Origin: Alphaproteobacteria bacterium
GTDB lineage: Bacteria; Pseudomonadota; Alphaproteobacteria; TMED109
Reading direction: 5' to 3'
Assembly (NCBI GenBank): GCA_022825235.1
Contig: JAJDYI010000026.1
Coordinates: 1-64,000 of the forward strand
Length of the DNA stretch: 64,000 nt
Below, piece by piece: positions 31,662 to 41,452 of the stretch. Made by a program: the position numbers and the translations under genes. The number at the start of each line of letters is the position of its first letter. Positions within the stretch are counted from its first letter, which is position 1. Below the pieces are notes generated by a model that saw only the letters and a program-made list of their open reading frames with translations, was not told where the DNA came from and did not search any database.

Positions 31662-33265
31662 TCGGGAGCGGCGACACCAGGGATCCGCATCGGTCAATCC
31701 CCGCCTGGCGTGCTGCGCTGTACGGGTCGTCGTTCTGGAACATGTGGCTGCGGCGCCGGCGCCCGGAAACGATCATCCGTCGCGCGGAGGACCCGGTCCC
31801 GGGCGACGCGAAGTTGGGCGATGCGCTGTTCACGGGCAGCTACGCGTTCCAGGGCGAGACGCTCGTTTCCCGCACGCAGCCGGTGTGGGAGCCTGACGGG
31901 CGCGGCACGGCCTGGCTGGAAGACTTGCACGGTTTCCTGTGGATTCGCGATCTGCGCGCTGCCGGCGACGAGCTCGCGGCACTGCACGCGCGGAAGCTGA
32001 TCGACTCGTGGCTCGAGGCGTATGCCCACTGGCATCCTGAGTTCTGGCGCATCGACATCCTGGGCAATCGCGTCGCAGCGTGGCTGCTGCACGCCGATTT
32101 CCTGCTGAAGCGGGCGGACGACGCGTTCAGCCAGCGTTTCCATGCGGCACTGACGGCGCAGGTCCGGCATCTCGCGCATGGCGCCCGCGTCCCGCGCCTC
32201 GCGTACCGACCCGTGGCGGCCGTGCGTGGGCTGTACCTGTCGGGCCTGCTGTTGAGCGACGGTGCGAAACGCCTGCAGCAGGCGCGGCTGCTCCTGCCAG
32301 AGGCTCTGCAAACGGCCCCTGGACGCGACCCGCTGGTCTCTCCGAGGCCGTCGGAATGCGTGGGGTTGCTGGAACAGCTGATCACGCTGCGCGGGGCCCT
32401 CGCCGAGTGCGGCGAGGAGTCGGCGGCCGCGACCGTCACCCCGGCCCTGCGCGAGACCGCGTCCTGCGTCAGCACCTGCCTGCTGGGAGATCACCAGCTC
32501 GGGCGGTTCCACGGTGGCGTGGCGGGGGACGCCGAGCAGATTCGTCGTTTCCTCAACGCCTGCCGGGACGCCGGACCCGGTTCCGCCGATGCTACCGGCT
32601 ACCGGAGGATGTCCGTGGGCGGAACGACGGTAGTCGCCGACTTCGGCCTGCCGCCGCCGGCTGGAAGCAGTGCGCCGCTCAGCTTCGAGATGAGCGACGC
32701 TGATCAGCGCCTGATCGTCAACTGCGGACCGGCCCAGCCGATGGCCCGGGCCACGGGCACCGCAGTGCGGGCGAACGGCGCCCATTCCGCGCTCTCGATC
32801 CGTGACAGCGATGCGCGGCTACGGCGCGACCAGCGCAACCCGATGGTGACGGCGGAGCGGCGGCCCCGGGCGGACGGCGAAGAGGTCACCGGCATGCATC
32901 GGGGCTACGAGGCACGCTTCGGGATTGTCCATGTGCGCCGGCTGGCGCTGACCCGCGCCGGCCGAGCCCTCACCGGCACGGAGACGCTGACCGGGCGGCG
33001 CGAGCACCCATTCGCGATACGGTTTCACCTGCATCCGAAAGTGCAGCCGCTCGGCGGCGAGGACTCGCGCTCGGTCCTGCTGCACCGAAGCGGGCGCGTC
33101 TGGGAATTTCACTTCGAGGGAGACGCCGCGCTCTCGATCGAGCCGTCGGTCTACACGGGCAGCGGCGCGGAGATTGCCGACACCTGGCAGGTGGTGCTCA
33201 GGGGCCGTTACCGCAGCCCGGTCAGCGCGGTGACGTGGCGGCTGGTCCGCTCGGCGAGCGGGTGA
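31658..33265 (+). CDS. Heparinase II/III family protein
   Basis: A 535-residue protein. The N-terminal 270 residues form the alpha/alpha toroid (LDDLHGFLWIRDLRA type segment near residue 90, HWHPEFWRIDILGNRVAAWLLH). The C-terminal part, from about residue 320, is the beta-sandwich heparinase II/III domain (MSVGGTTVVADFGLPPP, LSFEMSDADQRLIVNCG, GYEARFGIVHVRRLAL, HPFAIRFHLHPKVQP). The family eliminates uronic-acid-containing polysaccharides, but the chromosomal alphaproteobacterial version next to rpe has no established substrate and lacks a signal peptide here. It starts at GTG 31658, overlapping the rpe stop. It is convergent with the ketoacyl synthase gene 18 bases away. Confidence 0.88.
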   Translation: MIGSGDTRDPHRSIPAWRAALYGSSFWNMWLRRRRPETIIRRAEDPVPGDAKLGDALFTGSYAFQGETLVSRTQPVWEPDGRGTAWLEDLHGFLWIRDLRAAGDELAALHARKLIDSWLEAYAHWHPEFWRIDILGNRVAAWLLHADFLLKRADDAFSQRFHAALTAQVRHLAHGARVPRLAYRPVAAVRGLYLSGLLLSDGAKRLQQARLLLPEALQTAPGRDPLVSPRPSECVGLLEQLITLRGALAECGEESAAATVTPALRETASCVSTCLLGDHQLGRFHGGVAGDAEQIRRFLNACRDAGPGSADATGYRRMSVGGTTVVADFGLPPPAGSSAPLSFEMSDADQRLIVNCGPAQPMARATGTAVRANGAHSALSIRDSDARLRRDQRNPMVTAERRPRADGEEVTGMHRGYEARFGIVHVRRLALTRAGRALTGTETLTGRREHPFAIRFHLHPKVQPLGGEDSRSVLLHRSGRVWEFHFEGDAALSIEPSVYTGSGAEIADTWQVVLRGRYRSPVSAVTWRLVRSASG

Positions 33266-33283
33266 ACTGATGGCATGAACGTG

Positions 33284-34231
33284 TCAGGTGCGGATCACGC
33301 AGCCGGCAAGCGACAGGCCTACACCGAATCCCATGACCACCATGGTCATGCCCGCCTGGAGACGGCCTTCCTGTTGCGCCTGCCGGAGTGCGATCGGGAT
33401 CGTCGCGGAGACGGTATTGCCCGTGCCGTCAAGGCTCTGGAACCATCTCTCCGGCGCCACGCCGAGCTGCTCGCGGAGGCGGTCGAGGACCACGGCGCTC
33501 GCTTGGTGAAAGACGAACAGGTCGATGTCGTCCTGCACCAGCCCAGCCCGTTCCAGCAGGTCCCGGAGCGCATCGGGGACCACGCGGAGCGTGAAGGCGA
33601 GAACCTTCGGGCCGTCCATGAACAGCACCGGCCCGTCGACGTCCGCGACTCCCTCGTTGGGGGTGAGCGTGAGGTACGGCGCACCGGAGCCTTCCGTGGT
33701 AAACACGAACGGTCCGATGGTCCCCGGTCCGTCGCGTTCGACGATGCAGGCCGCGGCACCGTCCCCGAAGATCGGCCTCGACGTGCGGTCGTGACGCGAG
33801 ATGTAGCGAGAGTAGTGGTCCGTGCAGATCAGCAGGATTCGGGCCGGATGGGCGTTGGCGATCAGCGACGCCGCGACCGACAGCCCGTACACGAAGCCCG
33901 AACAGCCTTGAATCAGATCGAAGGCCAGGAGCGTGTTGGGCAGTCCGAGCCGGTCCTGCAGCAGGCAGGCGGTGGTCGGCAGGGTCGACTCCGGCGATTG
34001 CGTCACATGGATCAGGCCGTCCAGCGACGCGGGATCGACCCGTTCCAGGAGCTGGCGGGCAGCGCCCTCGGCGAGCACGGTCGCGTTCTCCTGCGGCGCC
34101 GCCACGCGCCGGGTGGCGACGCCCGTCTTGGCGTGCAAGCGTTCTATTCGCCAGTGTGGGTTCAGCGCGCCGAGCTCTTCGAGAGTCTCTGTCCGGGAAC
34201 CCAGCCGGTACTCGATATCCGCGATTTGCAA
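33284..34231 (-). CDS. 3-oxoacyl-ACP synthase III family protein (FabH-like)
   Basis: A 315-residue thiolase-fold condensing enzyme. The catalytic triad is visible: Cys in IQGCSGF (about residue 107), His in FVFHQAS (about 243) and Asn in GTGNTVSATIP (about 273). FabH enzymes start fatty acid synthesis from acetyl-CoA and malonyl-ACP. This gene is not in the usual plsX-fabH-ihfA group, and the sequence around HYSRYISRHDRTSRPIFGDGA resembles secondary FabH-like synthases of lipid or polysaccharide modification. Function as the main FabH cannot be excluded. It is divergent from the cysQ-like gene with about 20 bases between assigned starts, unusually tight. Confidence 0.88.
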   Translation of the reverse strand: MQIADIEYRLGSRTETLEELGALNPHWRIERLHAKTGVATRRVAAPQENATVLAEGAARQLLERVDPASLDGLIHVTQSPESTLPTTACLLQDRLGLPNTLLAFDLIQGCSGFVYGLSVAASLIANAHPARILLICTDHYSRYISRHDRTSRPIFGDGAAACIVERDGPGTIGPFVFTTEGSGAPYLTLTPNEGVADVDGPVLFMDGPKVLAFTLRVVPDALRDLLERAGLVQDDIDLFVFHQASAVVLDRLREQLGVAPERWFQSLDGTGNTVSATIPIALRQAQQEGRLQAGMTMVVMGFGVGLSLAGCVIRT

Positions 34232-34251
34232 GTTGGCGTCCGGGGGCAGTC

Positions 34252-35142
34252 GTGCAATCGTCCAACCTATCGGGCGACCGCGATTCCGTCAAAAAGTCCA
34301 ATGCGGGCGCGTCCGCCGGGGCCGGGGTGCTGAGCGCTCCGAACGAGGCAAGCATCGCCGCGATCCAGCGGGCGATGCGGGCGGCCGGAGACGCCATCCT
34401 GGCGGTGCGCGCCGGCGGGGCCGTCCGGTCCGATGTGAAGCACGACGGCTCCCCCGTGACCGAGGCGGATCGGCGGGCCGACGCGATTCTGGTGCCCGCG
34501 CTGCAGGCCATCGATCCGGCCACCCCGGTGGTGAGCGAAGAGCGCCAGCACCCGGGCGACCTTGACGCCCATGCCCGCCACTGGCTGATCGATCCGCTTG
34601 ATGGAACCCGAAGCTTCCTCGCCGGGGGCGACGACTTCACGGTCAACGTCGGGCTCGTGCTCGATGGCGAGCCCGTGTTCGGGAGCATGCTGGACCCGGT
34701 GGGGGGCCGGTTCTACTGGGGCGGCACCGGCGTGGCGGCGCGCGTCGCCGATGCAGACGGCAACTGCACCCGGCTGCGGGTGCGCCGGTGCCCCGCCGAG
34801 GGCCCAACGGTCCTCACAAGCCGCTGGCACGAGGTCGCGTTCGAGCGAAGCGTCGGGCGGATCGAGGGGGGTCGGCGGGAATCGATGAGCAGCGCGCTGA
34901 AATTCTGCCGCGTGGCCGAGGGAACGGCCGACCTGTATCCGCGGCCGGGCCGGACCATGGAGTGGGACACCGCCGCCGGGCACGCCATCGTGATGGCCGC
35001 CGGCGGGACTGTGTCGAAGCTCACAGGCGGCCGGCTCCGGTACGGCAAGGCGTCCCGGGAGAATCCTTCATTCCTGGTGGAAGGTTCTCCGGAGTGGCGG
35101 CGTTTTCTCCGGCCGGTCGACTCCTCGAGCGCCACATCGTGA
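34252..35142 (+). CDS. cysQ: Inositol monophosphatase family, CysQ-like 3'(2'),5'-bisphosphate nucleotidase
   Basis: A 296-residue member of the lithium-sensitive phosphatase family. The metal-site motifs are VVSEERQ (Glu, about residue 100), [11 protein letters not shown] (about 115-125) and [12 protein letters not shown] (about 242). [11 protein letters not shown] and the WDTAAG form fit CysQ, which hydrolyses 3'-phosphoadenosine 5'-phosphate to AMP, a by-product of sulfate assimilation. GTG 34252 is taken as start because GGGGG precedes it; a GTG at 34327 would leave a more normal length and a larger gap to the divergent gene. The stop overlaps the purH start by GTGA. The inositol phosphatase alternative cannot be fully excluded. 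Confidence 0.82.
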   Translation: MQSSNLSGDRDSVKKSNAGASAGAGVLSAPNEASIAAIQRAMRAAGDAILAVRAGGAVRSDVKHDGSPVTEADRRADAILVPALQAIDPATPVVSEERQHPGDLDAHARHWLIDPLDGTRSFLAGGDDFTVNVGLVLDGEPVFGSMLDPVGGRFYWGGTGVAARVADADGNCTRLRVRRCPAEGPTVLTSRWHEVAFERSVGRIEGGRRESMSSALKFCRVAEGTADLYPRPGRTMEWDTAAGHAIVMAAGGTVSKLTGGRLRYGKASRENPSFLVEGSPEWRRFLRPVDSSSATS

Positions 35143-36740
35143 GCGCCGCCGGCGAAACGGTCGTGGCGGTGCGCCGTGCGCTGGTCTCGGTGTCGGACAA
35201 GACCGGGCTGGTGGAATTCGGGCGGGCCCTGCAGGCGGCCGGCGTCGAGATCTTGTCAACGGGCGGCACGGCGTCAGCCCTCCGGGCCGCGGGCATCCCG
35301 GTGACCGAGGTCGCCGAGCACACCGGGTTCCCCGAGATTCTGGATGGCCGGGTCAAGACGCTTCATCCGGCCATCCACGGCGGTCTGCTCGGGCGGCGCG
35401 ATTCCGAGGAGCATGTGCGCACGATGGCCGCGCACGGGATCGGCCCCATCGACCTGCTGGTCGTCAGCCTGTATCCGTTCGAGGCCGCGGTGTGGGGCGG
35501 CGAGGCGCCGGCCGTGTGCGTCGAGAACATCGACATCGGCGGCCCGGCGATGATCCGTTCGGCTGCCAAGAACCACGACGCGGTAACGGTCGTGGTGGAC
35601 CCGGCCGACTACGACGGGATCGCGGCGGAGATCAGCGCCAAGGGAGGCGTCACAGCGGAAGCCCGTCGGTGGCTGGCGGCCAAGGCGTTCGCCCGCACAG
35701 CCGCGTACGATTCGATGGTGGCGGGGTGGCTGGCCGAACGCGCAGGTGCCGGGCTCGGGACGTTTCCCTGGTACAGCATCGGCGGGCCCCGCCGATCCCC
35801 GCTCCGGTACGGCGAGAACCCGCACCAGCAGGCCGCCCTGTTTGCGACCGGGATGGCCGAGCCGGGCGTGGCGCACGCCCGTCAGCTACAGGGCAAGGCC
35901 CTGTCGTTCAATAATCTGAACGATGCCGACGCGGCCTTCCGACTGGTTGCGGAATTCGCGGATCCGGCGGTCGCGATCATCAAGCACGCCAACCCGGCGG
36001 GCGTGGCCACTGCACTGGTGACGGCCGACGCCTTCCGCCTGGCGCTGCGCTGTGATCCGGTGTCGGCGTTCGGCGGCATCGTCGCCCTCAACCGGCGGCT
36101 GGACGCCGAGACCGCCCGCGCGATCGCGGCGCTCTTCGTCGAGGTCGTGGTGGCCCCCGAGATTTCGGCTGCGGCACAGGCGGTATTCGAGGAGGCCGGC
36201 CGATCGGGCCTGCGGCTCCTGGAGACCGGCGGCATGCCGGACGCCGCTGCCGCCGCACCGGATGTCCGGACAATCGCGGGCGGCCTGCTGGTACAGAATC
36301 GCGATGGCGGGCAGATCGATGAGGCCGACCTGCAGGTCGTGACGGCCCGTGCGCCGAGCGCCGCCGAGATGCGCGACCTCCTGTTCGCGTTCAAGGTCTG
36401 CAAGCACGTGAAATCGAATGCGATCGTCTATGCCAAGAACGGGGCAACGGTCGGTGTGGGGGCGGGGCAGATGAGCCGCGTGGACTCGGCGCGGGTGGCG
36501 GCGGAAAAGGCGGTCGAGGCGGCCCGGGCGGCCGGGCTCGGTGCGTCGCTGGCGGCCGGTTCGGTCGTGGCGTCGGATGCCTTCTTTCCGTTTCCGGACG
36601 GGCTGCTGGCGGCCGTCGAAGCGGGTGCGACCGCGGTTATTCAGCCGGGCGGTTCGGTGCGCGACAAGGAAGTCATCCGGACGGCCGACGAGCGCGGCCT
36701 GGCCATGGTGTTCACGGGCATGCGGCACTTCCGCCACTGA
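35139..36740 (+). CDS. purH: Bifunctional AICAR formyltransferase/IMP cyclohydrolase
   Basis: A 533-residue PurH, the last two steps of purine synthesis. The N-terminal IMP cyclohydrolase (MGS-like) domain has [50 protein letters not shown] and [16 protein letters not shown]. The AICAR transformylase domain follows from about residue 200, with [39 protein letters not shown] (catalytic Lys-His), [26 protein letters not shown] and [11 protein letters not shown]. It starts at GTG 35139, coupled by GTGA to the cysQ-like gene. Purine-regulated control is not visible. It is convergent with the amidase gene, eight bases apart. Confidence 0.97.
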   Translation: MSAAGETVVAVRRALVSVSDKTGLVEFGRALQAAGVEILSTGGTASALRAAGIPVTEVAEHTGFPEILDGRVKTLHPAIHGGLLGRRDSEEHVRTMAAHGIGPIDLLVVSLYPFEAAVWGGEAPAVCVENIDIGGPAMIRSAAKNHDAVTVVVDPADYDGIAAEISAKGGVTAEARRWLAAKAFARTAAYDSMVAGWLAERAGAGLGTFPWYSIGGPRRSPLRYGENPHQQAALFATGMAEPGVAHARQLQGKALSFNNLNDADAAFRLVAEFADPAVAIIKHANPAGVATALVTADAFRLALRCDPVSAFGGIVALNRRLDAETARAIAALFVEVVVAPEISAAAQAVFEEAGRSGLRLLETGGMPDAAAAAPDVRTIAGGLLVQNRDGGQIDEADLQVVTARAPSAAEMRDLLFAFKVCKHVKSNAIVYAKNGATVGVGAGQMSRVDSARVAAEKAVEAARAAGLGASLAAGSVVASDAFFPFPDGLLAAVEAGATAVIQPGGSVRDKEVIRTADERGLAMVFTGMRHFRH

Positions 36741-36748
36741 GGCAACCG

Positions 36749-38101
36749 TCAGTCGGCGAGCGCACCCTCCACGGCGGCGGCGATGCGCAGCAGGATGCGG
36801 TTGTCGTCAGCGGGCCGGGCGACCGTGATCCCGACCGGCAGCGAGTCCGTTGCCGGGAGCGTGATCGCGGCTAGCCGGAGCACGTTCCCCAGCCGCGTGT
36901 TCCGCAACGCGAGGGCATTGGCACGGGCGTAGGCCGCGCGGTCGCCGGTCACCTGGGCAAGCGGCGGCGGCAGGATGGGCAGGGTGGGATGGATCAGCGC
37001 GTCCCAGCCGGCCAGGCGGCGCGCCAGTGCACCGGCCAGCCGTTCCGAAGCATCCCGCACGGTGAGGAAGTCCACTGCGGACATGGCGCGGCCTTCTTCC
37101 ATGCGGGCGAGCACGTCGGGATCGATTTGGGCTTCGCGCCCGTCGATCAAGTGGCGGCACGACACGTAGCCCTCGGCCGTCACGATGCCGCCGTGGCGCT
37201 GCAGCAGGTCGTGGATGTCGGTGAATTCCGGAATCTCCGCCTCGACGACGGTCGCGCCGAATTGCCGCAGGGTCTCGACGGCCGCCGGCATCGCTGAGGC
37301 CACCTCTGGGTCGGCCTCGTCGAACACGAGGTTGGTGGCGGCCAGCAGGCGCAGCCCCGCGACCCGCGCATGTGCGAGGTCGACGGGCGTATCGTTCGCG
37401 AGAACCGCGAACATCTGCCCGGCGTCCGCCACCGTGCGGCACAGGGGCCCGACCGTGTCGAGCGTGGAGGACAGCGGCAGGACGCCGTCTCTCGGCACGG
37501 CACCGATGCCGGTCTTGAACCCGACGAGACGATTCCAGGCGGCGGGGATCCTGACCGAGCCGCCCGTATCGGTGCCGATCCCGATCGGCACATGCCCGCC
37601 GGCCACCGAGACCGCGGCTCCGGCGGAGGAGCCGCCGGGCACGCGTGGAACATCCGTCATCGCGGCGTTGGCCGGCGTGCCGAAGTGCGGGTTCGTGCCG
37701 ATTCCGCCGAGCGCGAACTCGACGGTCAGCGTCTTGCCGATACACACGAGGCCTGCTTCCCGTGACCGGCGGAGGACCACAGCGTCGAGCGGCGGGGTCC
37801 GGCCCGCGTGCTGCGGGGAGCCGCCCTCGGTCAGGACACCGGCGGTGTCGAAGAGGTCCTTCCAGGAGATCGGCACGCCGTCGAGCGGGCTCCGTCGCAG
37901 GCCGGCAGCCGCACGGGCAGCGGCCGCGGCCGCCTCGGCGCGGGCGCGCTGGGCCGTCAGCCTGACGAAGCCCGCGGACTGCAGGCCGGCGTCCTCAATG
38001 TGCGACAGGCAGGACTCGACCAGATCGACCGGGTCAAGCTTCCCGGATTCGATCGCGGCCCCCAGGGCAAGCGCAGTGGGCTGGCGTGGTTCGTCGGCCA
38101 T
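36749..38101 (-). CDS. Amidase (amidase signature family)
   Basis: A 450-residue amidase-signature enzyme. The Ser-cisSer-Lys triad is visible: Lys in VPISWKDLFD (about residue 78), cis-Ser in VPGGSSAGAA (about 153), and nucleophile Ser in GTDTGGSVRIPAAW (about 177). The glycine-rich region between them is intact. The family includes nonspecific amidases, malonamidase and GatA; this protein is not GatA because gatB and gatC are absent and the length and C-terminus differ. It hydrolyses a carboxamide to acid and ammonia, substrate unknown. ATG 38101 is 86 bases from the divergent UbiH-like gene. Confidence 0.9.
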   Translation of the reverse strand: MADEPRQPTALALGAAIESGKLDPVDLVESCLSHIEDAGLQSAGFVRLTAQRARAEAAAAAARAAAGLRRSPLDGVPISWKDLFDTAGVLTEGGSPQHAGRTPPLDAVVLRRSREAGLVCIGKTLTVEFALGGIGTNPHFGTPANAAMTDVPRVPGGSSAGAAVSVAGGHVPIGIGTDTGGSVRIPAAWNRLVGFKTGIGAVPRDGVLPLSSTLDTVGPLCRTVADAGQMFAVLANDTPVDLAHARVAGLRLLAATNLVFDEADPEVASAMPAAVETLRQFGATVVEAEIPEFTDIHDLLQRHGGIVTAEGYVSCRHLIDGREAQIDPDVLARMEEGRAMSAVDFLTVRDASERLAGALARRLAGWDALIHPTLPILPPPLAQVTGDRAAYARANALALRNTRLGNVLRLAAITLPATDSLPVGITVARPADDNRILLRIAAAVEGALAD

Positions 38102-38187
38102 GGCGGGAACGAGGATAGTGATTGGCGAGCCGTGTGGCAGCCGGCCGTGCCCCTCGCGCCGGGCGGCTGGCGTATGCTGGCTGGCGC

Positions 38188-39426
38188 ATGGCCGAGGAGT
38201 TCCCTGAGCGTATGTCGGAGGAACCGCTTCGAACCGAAGTGCTGATCGCGGGCGCGGGGCTGACCGGGCTGACCGCCGCGGCCGCGTTCGCGTCGGCCGG
38301 GATCGACTGCCGGATCGCGGACCCGGCGGAGGGTAGCCCGCGGTCAGACGCGCGGACCACGGCGGTGACCTGCGGCTCTCAGCGTCTCTACGCAACCCTC
38401 GGGGTCTGGCGGGCGCTCCGAGCACGCTCGCAGCCGATCCGCCGGATACGCGTGGCGGAGGACGATGTCCCGCTGTTCCTCCACTTCGAATGCGACGACA
38501 TCGGCGAGGGGCCGGTCGGGCATATCGTCCGGAATGACGATCTCTCGGGCGCCCTGAGGGCCCGGCTCGAGACACTCGGCGTGCCCTTGGCCGCCAGCGC
38601 AGTCGAGGCGTTCGAGGAGCGGCCGGGATGGGTGCGCGCGAGACTGGGTGACGGATCGGAGATCGACAGCCGGATCCTGGTGGGAGCCGACGGGCGGGCC
38701 TCGCCGGTGCGGGATCTGGCCGGCATCGGCAAGCGCACCCATACCTACCGGCAGACCGCGATGGTGTGCACGGTTCGGCACACGGAACCGCACCGCGACA
38801 CCGCCGTGGAGCGGTTCTTCCCCGCCGGCCCGTTCGCCGTACTGCCGATGCGCGGTCGCCGGAGCGCCATCGTCTGGACCGCGCCGCATCGGGTCGCGGC
38901 GAGGCTGATGCAGCTGCCGGCCCCCGACTTCCAAGCGGAACTTGCAGCCCGGTTCGATGGCATGTTCGGCACCCCGACCGTGGAGGGCCCGCCGAAGGCG
39001 TTTCCGTTGTCGTTGGTGCTCGCCAAGCGCCATGTGCAGGGGCGCGTGGTCTTGGTTGGGGATGCAGCTCACGCGCTGCATCCCATTGCGGGCCAGGGAT
39101 TCAATCTGGGGCTACGCGGGGTGGCGCTGCTGGCGGAGCTGGCCGCCGATCACGTGCGGCTGGGGCTCGACCCCGGCGATCCGCGAGTGCTCGCCGAATA
39201 CGCCGAACGCCGGCGCATCGACACGGCCACCCTCGTGGCGGTCACCGATGGGGTCAACCGCCTCTTCTCGAACGGGCTGCCCGGGCTCGGCGTCGTGCGT
39301 GCGCTCGGTCTGGGAATGGTCAACTCGATTCCACCGGTGAAGCAGGCGCTCATGCGCCAGGCCATGGGCATCGCCGCCGGCATGGCGGGGCCGCTGCCGC
39401 GGCTGATCCGGGGCGAGCCGATCTGA
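38188..39426 (+). CDS. UbiH/UbiF/COQ6 family FAD-dependent hydroxylase
   Basis: A 412-residue flavoprotein monooxygenase. The FAD-binding GxGxxG motif is LIAGAGLTGLTAAAAFASAG (about residues 18-37), the second motif is LVGADGRASPVRDLAGI, and the third is VVLVGDAAHALHPIAGQGFNLGLRG (split here as GDAAHALHP and GQGFNLGLRG). This is the pattern of ubiquinone-ring hydroxylases such as UbiH, UbiI and UbiL. The family member cannot be told from sequence alone. An ATG at 38212 with GAGGAG upstream is an alternative start. No other ubiquinone genes are close, though a UbiB-family protein lies at 20 kb. Confidence 0.93.
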   Translation: MAEEFPERMSEEPLRTEVLIAGAGLTGLTAAAAFASAGIDCRIADPAEGSPRSDARTTAVTCGSQRLYATLGVWRALRARSQPIRRIRVAEDDVPLFLHFECDDIGEGPVGHIVRNDDLSGALRARLETLGVPLAASAVEAFEERPGWVRARLGDGSEIDSRILVGADGRASPVRDLAGIGKRTHTYRQTAMVCTVRHTEPHRDTAVERFFPAGPFAVLPMRGRRSAIVWTAPHRVAARLMQLPAPDFQAELAARFDGMFGTPTVEGPPKAFPLSLVLAKRHVQGRVVLVGDAAHALHPIAGQGFNLGLRGVALLAELAADHVRLGLDPGDPRVLAEYAERRRIDTATLVAVTDGVNRLFSNGLPGLGVVRALGLGMVNSIPPVKQALMRQAMGIAAGMAGPLPRLIRGEPI

Positions 39427-39521
39427 CCCGGAGGTGGCTTGGCCGGACCAGCACGGACGTGGCGGTCTTGCACGAGCCGAACCGGCGCTGACCGCAGCAC
39501 CGGCCGGGCCGGCCGTGGCGC

Positions 39522-40217
39522 TTACCGGATGCGAAGAAGATGGTTGGCACCCCGCTGGAATTCGAACGGAACCGGTTCGATGGTGACGCGCGCACCGCGT
39601 CGTTCCAGAAAGCGCCGGCAGGCCTCGACGTGTGGCGAGGGTGTGCCGTCGAGGCTGATCATCGGAAACACGCGCACTTCGGCGGCGACCCGCGCGAGTT
39701 CCGACAAGGCGTGGAGATGGAACTCCAGGTCAAGCTCACGGCTGTAAAGGAACAGGAGATGTGAGCACAGCGCCAGATCGAAGCTCGAGGTGGCCAGCGG
39801 CAGCCTGGGAAGCTCACCGCAGACGTACCGCCCGCCCGCCCGGCCCGCCGAGTAGTCGGCGAAGAACCGCTCGGCGGCCTCGCGACGCGCGGTGAGAAGG
39901 CGATGGATATCGCCGTAGAAATCCCAGACGAAGCGGTGACGCTCGGCCGTCAGGGCGGGCCCGATCTTGTGCTGGGCGTCGGCAAGCAGGCGCTGCATGG
40001 CGGGCACCGGGAGACGGTACAGGGGATCGAGGGCAGTTACCCTGACGCCGGCGCCGGTCATTTCCGCGGTGTACGACGACGGTCCGGCGCCGCAATCGAG
40101 AATCCTCCCGGGCCCGGGATCTTCTGGCAGGTCGAAGAAGGCCCGGTATTCGGATGCGCGGCGTCCCCACGGGGTCACGCCGGCGAGCCCCAACCGGGCC
40201 GTCCGCTCCCGGTTCAC
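39522..40217 (-). CDS. SAM-dependent methyltransferase (class I)
   Basis: A 231-residue predicted methyltransferase. Motif I is ILDCGAGPSSYTAEM (about residues 37-51), followed by VTALDPLYRLP with the acidic residue at the end of strand 2, and a motif IV-like FDLALCSHLLFLYS. A family name is not apparent; it resembles uncharacterised small-molecule or RNA methyltransferases. The GTG 40217 overlaps the DUF971 stop by GTGA, so it ends a chain of five coupled genes (CnoX, LON, Trm112-like, DUF971, this). Trm112 proteins activate methyltransferases in eukaryotes, archaea and some bacteria; the coupling here suggests, but does not show, such a partnership. Confidence 0.82.
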   Translation of the reverse strand: MNRERTARLGLAGVTPWGRRASEYRAFFDLPEDPGPGRILDCGAGPSSYTAEMTGAGVRVTALDPLYRLPVPAMQRLLADAQHKIGPALTAERHRFVWDFYGDIHRLLTARREAAERFFADYSAGRAGGRYVCGELPRLPLATSSFDLALCSHLLFLYSRELDLEFHLHALSELARVAAEVRVFPMISLDGTPSPHVEACRRFLERRGARVTIEPVPFEFQRGANHLLRIR

Positions 40218-40576
40218 GGCTCGCGGGTGGCGCCGGCCTGCTGCAACGCCTGCAGGTAGTCCTCCCACAGGCCCGTCTGGCGTTCGCCCAGTTCCCTCAG
40301 GTAGCTCCAGGAGTAGATGCCGGTGTCGTGGCCGTCATCGAATGAGATGCGAATGGCGTAGTGTCCCACCGGTTCGACGGCCGCAATGCCGACGTCGCGC
40401 TTGCCGGACACGAGCTGCTTGGGGCCGCCGTGTCCCTGGACCTCGGCGGACGGGCTCTCGACCCTCAGCAGCTCCGCCGGTAATTGAAATGCGGCACCGT
40501 CGTCGAAGGCGATGTCGACGACCCGCTCCGCCCGGCGCACCCGTATGCGCACCGGCCGGGGACCGGGCGCGGCCAT
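40214..40576 (-). CDS. DUF971 domain-containing protein
   Basis: A 120-residue protein of the DUF971 family (gamma-butyrobetaine hydroxylase N-terminal-like). Typical segments are FDDGAAFQLPAELLRVESPSA and YAIRISFDDGHDTGIYSWSYLRELG. In alphaproteobacteria DUF971 occurs as a short separate protein; homologues are linked to Fe-S cluster or amino acid metabolism, but the role is unsettled. No conserved cysteine or histidine metal motif is present in this copy apart from HDTGIYSW. The ATG overlaps the Trm112-like stop as TGATG, and the stop overlaps the methyltransferase start as GTGA. Confidence 0.92.
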   Translation of the reverse strand: MAAPGPRPVRIRVRRAERVVDIAFDDGAAFQLPAELLRVESPSAEVQGHGGPKQLVSGKRDVGIAAVEPVGHYAIRISFDDGHDTGIYSWSYLRELGERQTGLWEDYLQALQQAGATREP

Positions 40577-40779
40577 CAGGGCTCGTCGTCCTCCAGGGCC
40601 CGCGCCTCGTCCACCAGCATGATGGGGACCCCGTCCCGAACCGGAAAGGCCAGGCCGGCCGCGCGGCTGACGAGCTCGTTGCGGTCACGGTCGTACTCGA
40701 GGTCGGTCTTGGTCACCGGACAGACGAGGATCTCCAGCAGGCGCGGATCCACCTCGGGTCCCGTTGACTCCCGGGTCAA
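40576..40779 (-). CDS. Trm112 family protein (YcaR-like)
   Basis: A 67-residue protein of the Trm112/YcaR group. The pattern [20 protein letters not shown] (residues 14-33) and [19 protein letters not shown] is diagnostic. Only one cysteine is present, so the zinc knuckle of eukaryotic Trm112 is lost, as is common in bacterial members. Trm112 binds and stabilises class I methyltransferases elsewhere; the bacterial role is poorly known. The start overlaps the LON gene stop by ATGA and the stop overlaps DUF971 by TGATG. Confidence 0.95.
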   Translation of the reverse strand: MTRESTGPEVDPRLLEILVCPVTKTDLEYDRDRNELVSRAAGLAFPVRDGVPIMLVDEARALEDDEP

Positions 40780-41444
40780 TTGATGCTCCCCGATCCTGAT
40801 CCGGAACGCTCCGCCTCTTTCATGGCGAGCGACGCCAGCAGCATCCTGGCCCTTTCGGTGACCCCGGCCGCCTCCAGCATTCCCTGCTTCTCGCGGTTGT
40901 CCAACTGGCAGATGCGAATGCCGAAGTGCAGAAGCATTTCGGTCGCGTCGTTCTCAAGATTGTCCCAGTTTACCTTGAGGCCCTGAATCTTGGCATGACG
41001 CTGCAGTGCGCTCAGCAGCTTCTCCTGGTCAACCGTGCTGCAATCGGCGGCTTCGAAGTCAGAGCCGAACTCATCCCACGCCACGGTGGCGCGCCGATAG
41101 CCGGCCTGATCCAGCGCTTCGCTCGTGATCCGGAACCGCGAGATTCCCGTGAGCTGCAGCAGGTAGCGTTCGTCGTCCGTCTCGTGAAAAGCCTGGATGT
41201 AGGCGCCGCCGCCCACGGCGTAGAGGGGACAGTCGTTGGGAAGCGGGTGAGTGTGCGCTGTGCCGTCGTCGCGCGGCTGGACGATGCCGAACAGGCGCGA
41301 TCCCGCGAGCGCATCGTTGACCATGCGGAGGTAGCGGGGCTCAAATGCCTGGATCACGATCCGGTCGCGGGGAAACATGATGGCGCCCGGCAATGGGAAG
41401 AGCGGGAGGTGAGTCGGTAACTCCCCTGGGCCAGGCGGCGGCAC
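40776..41444 (-). CDS. LON peptidase substrate-binding domain protein
   Basis: A 222-residue protein consisting of the LON N-terminal (substrate-binding) domain only. Diagnostic parts are [30 protein letters not shown] (as [13 protein letters not shown] and FEPRYLRMV) and LTGISRFRI. There is no AAA or protease domain. Such proteins in bacteria are small regulators or adaptors of unknown target, often called LonN-like. It follows the CnoX gene by eight bases and overlaps Trm112-like by ATGA. The C-terminal part is helical ([32 protein letters not shown]). Confidence 0.93.
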   Translation of the reverse strand: MPPPGPGELPTHLPLFPLPGAIMFPRDRIVIQAFEPRYLRMVNDALAGSRLFGIVQPRDDGTAHTHPLPNDCPLYAVGGGAYIQAFHETDDERYLLQLTGISRFRITSEALDQAGYRRATVAWDEFGSDFEAADCSTVDQEKLLSALQRHAKIQGLKVNWDNLENDATEMLLHFGIRICQLDNREKQGMLEAAGVTERARMLLASLAMKEAERSGSGSGSIN

Positions 41445-41452
41445 CGGACGAC

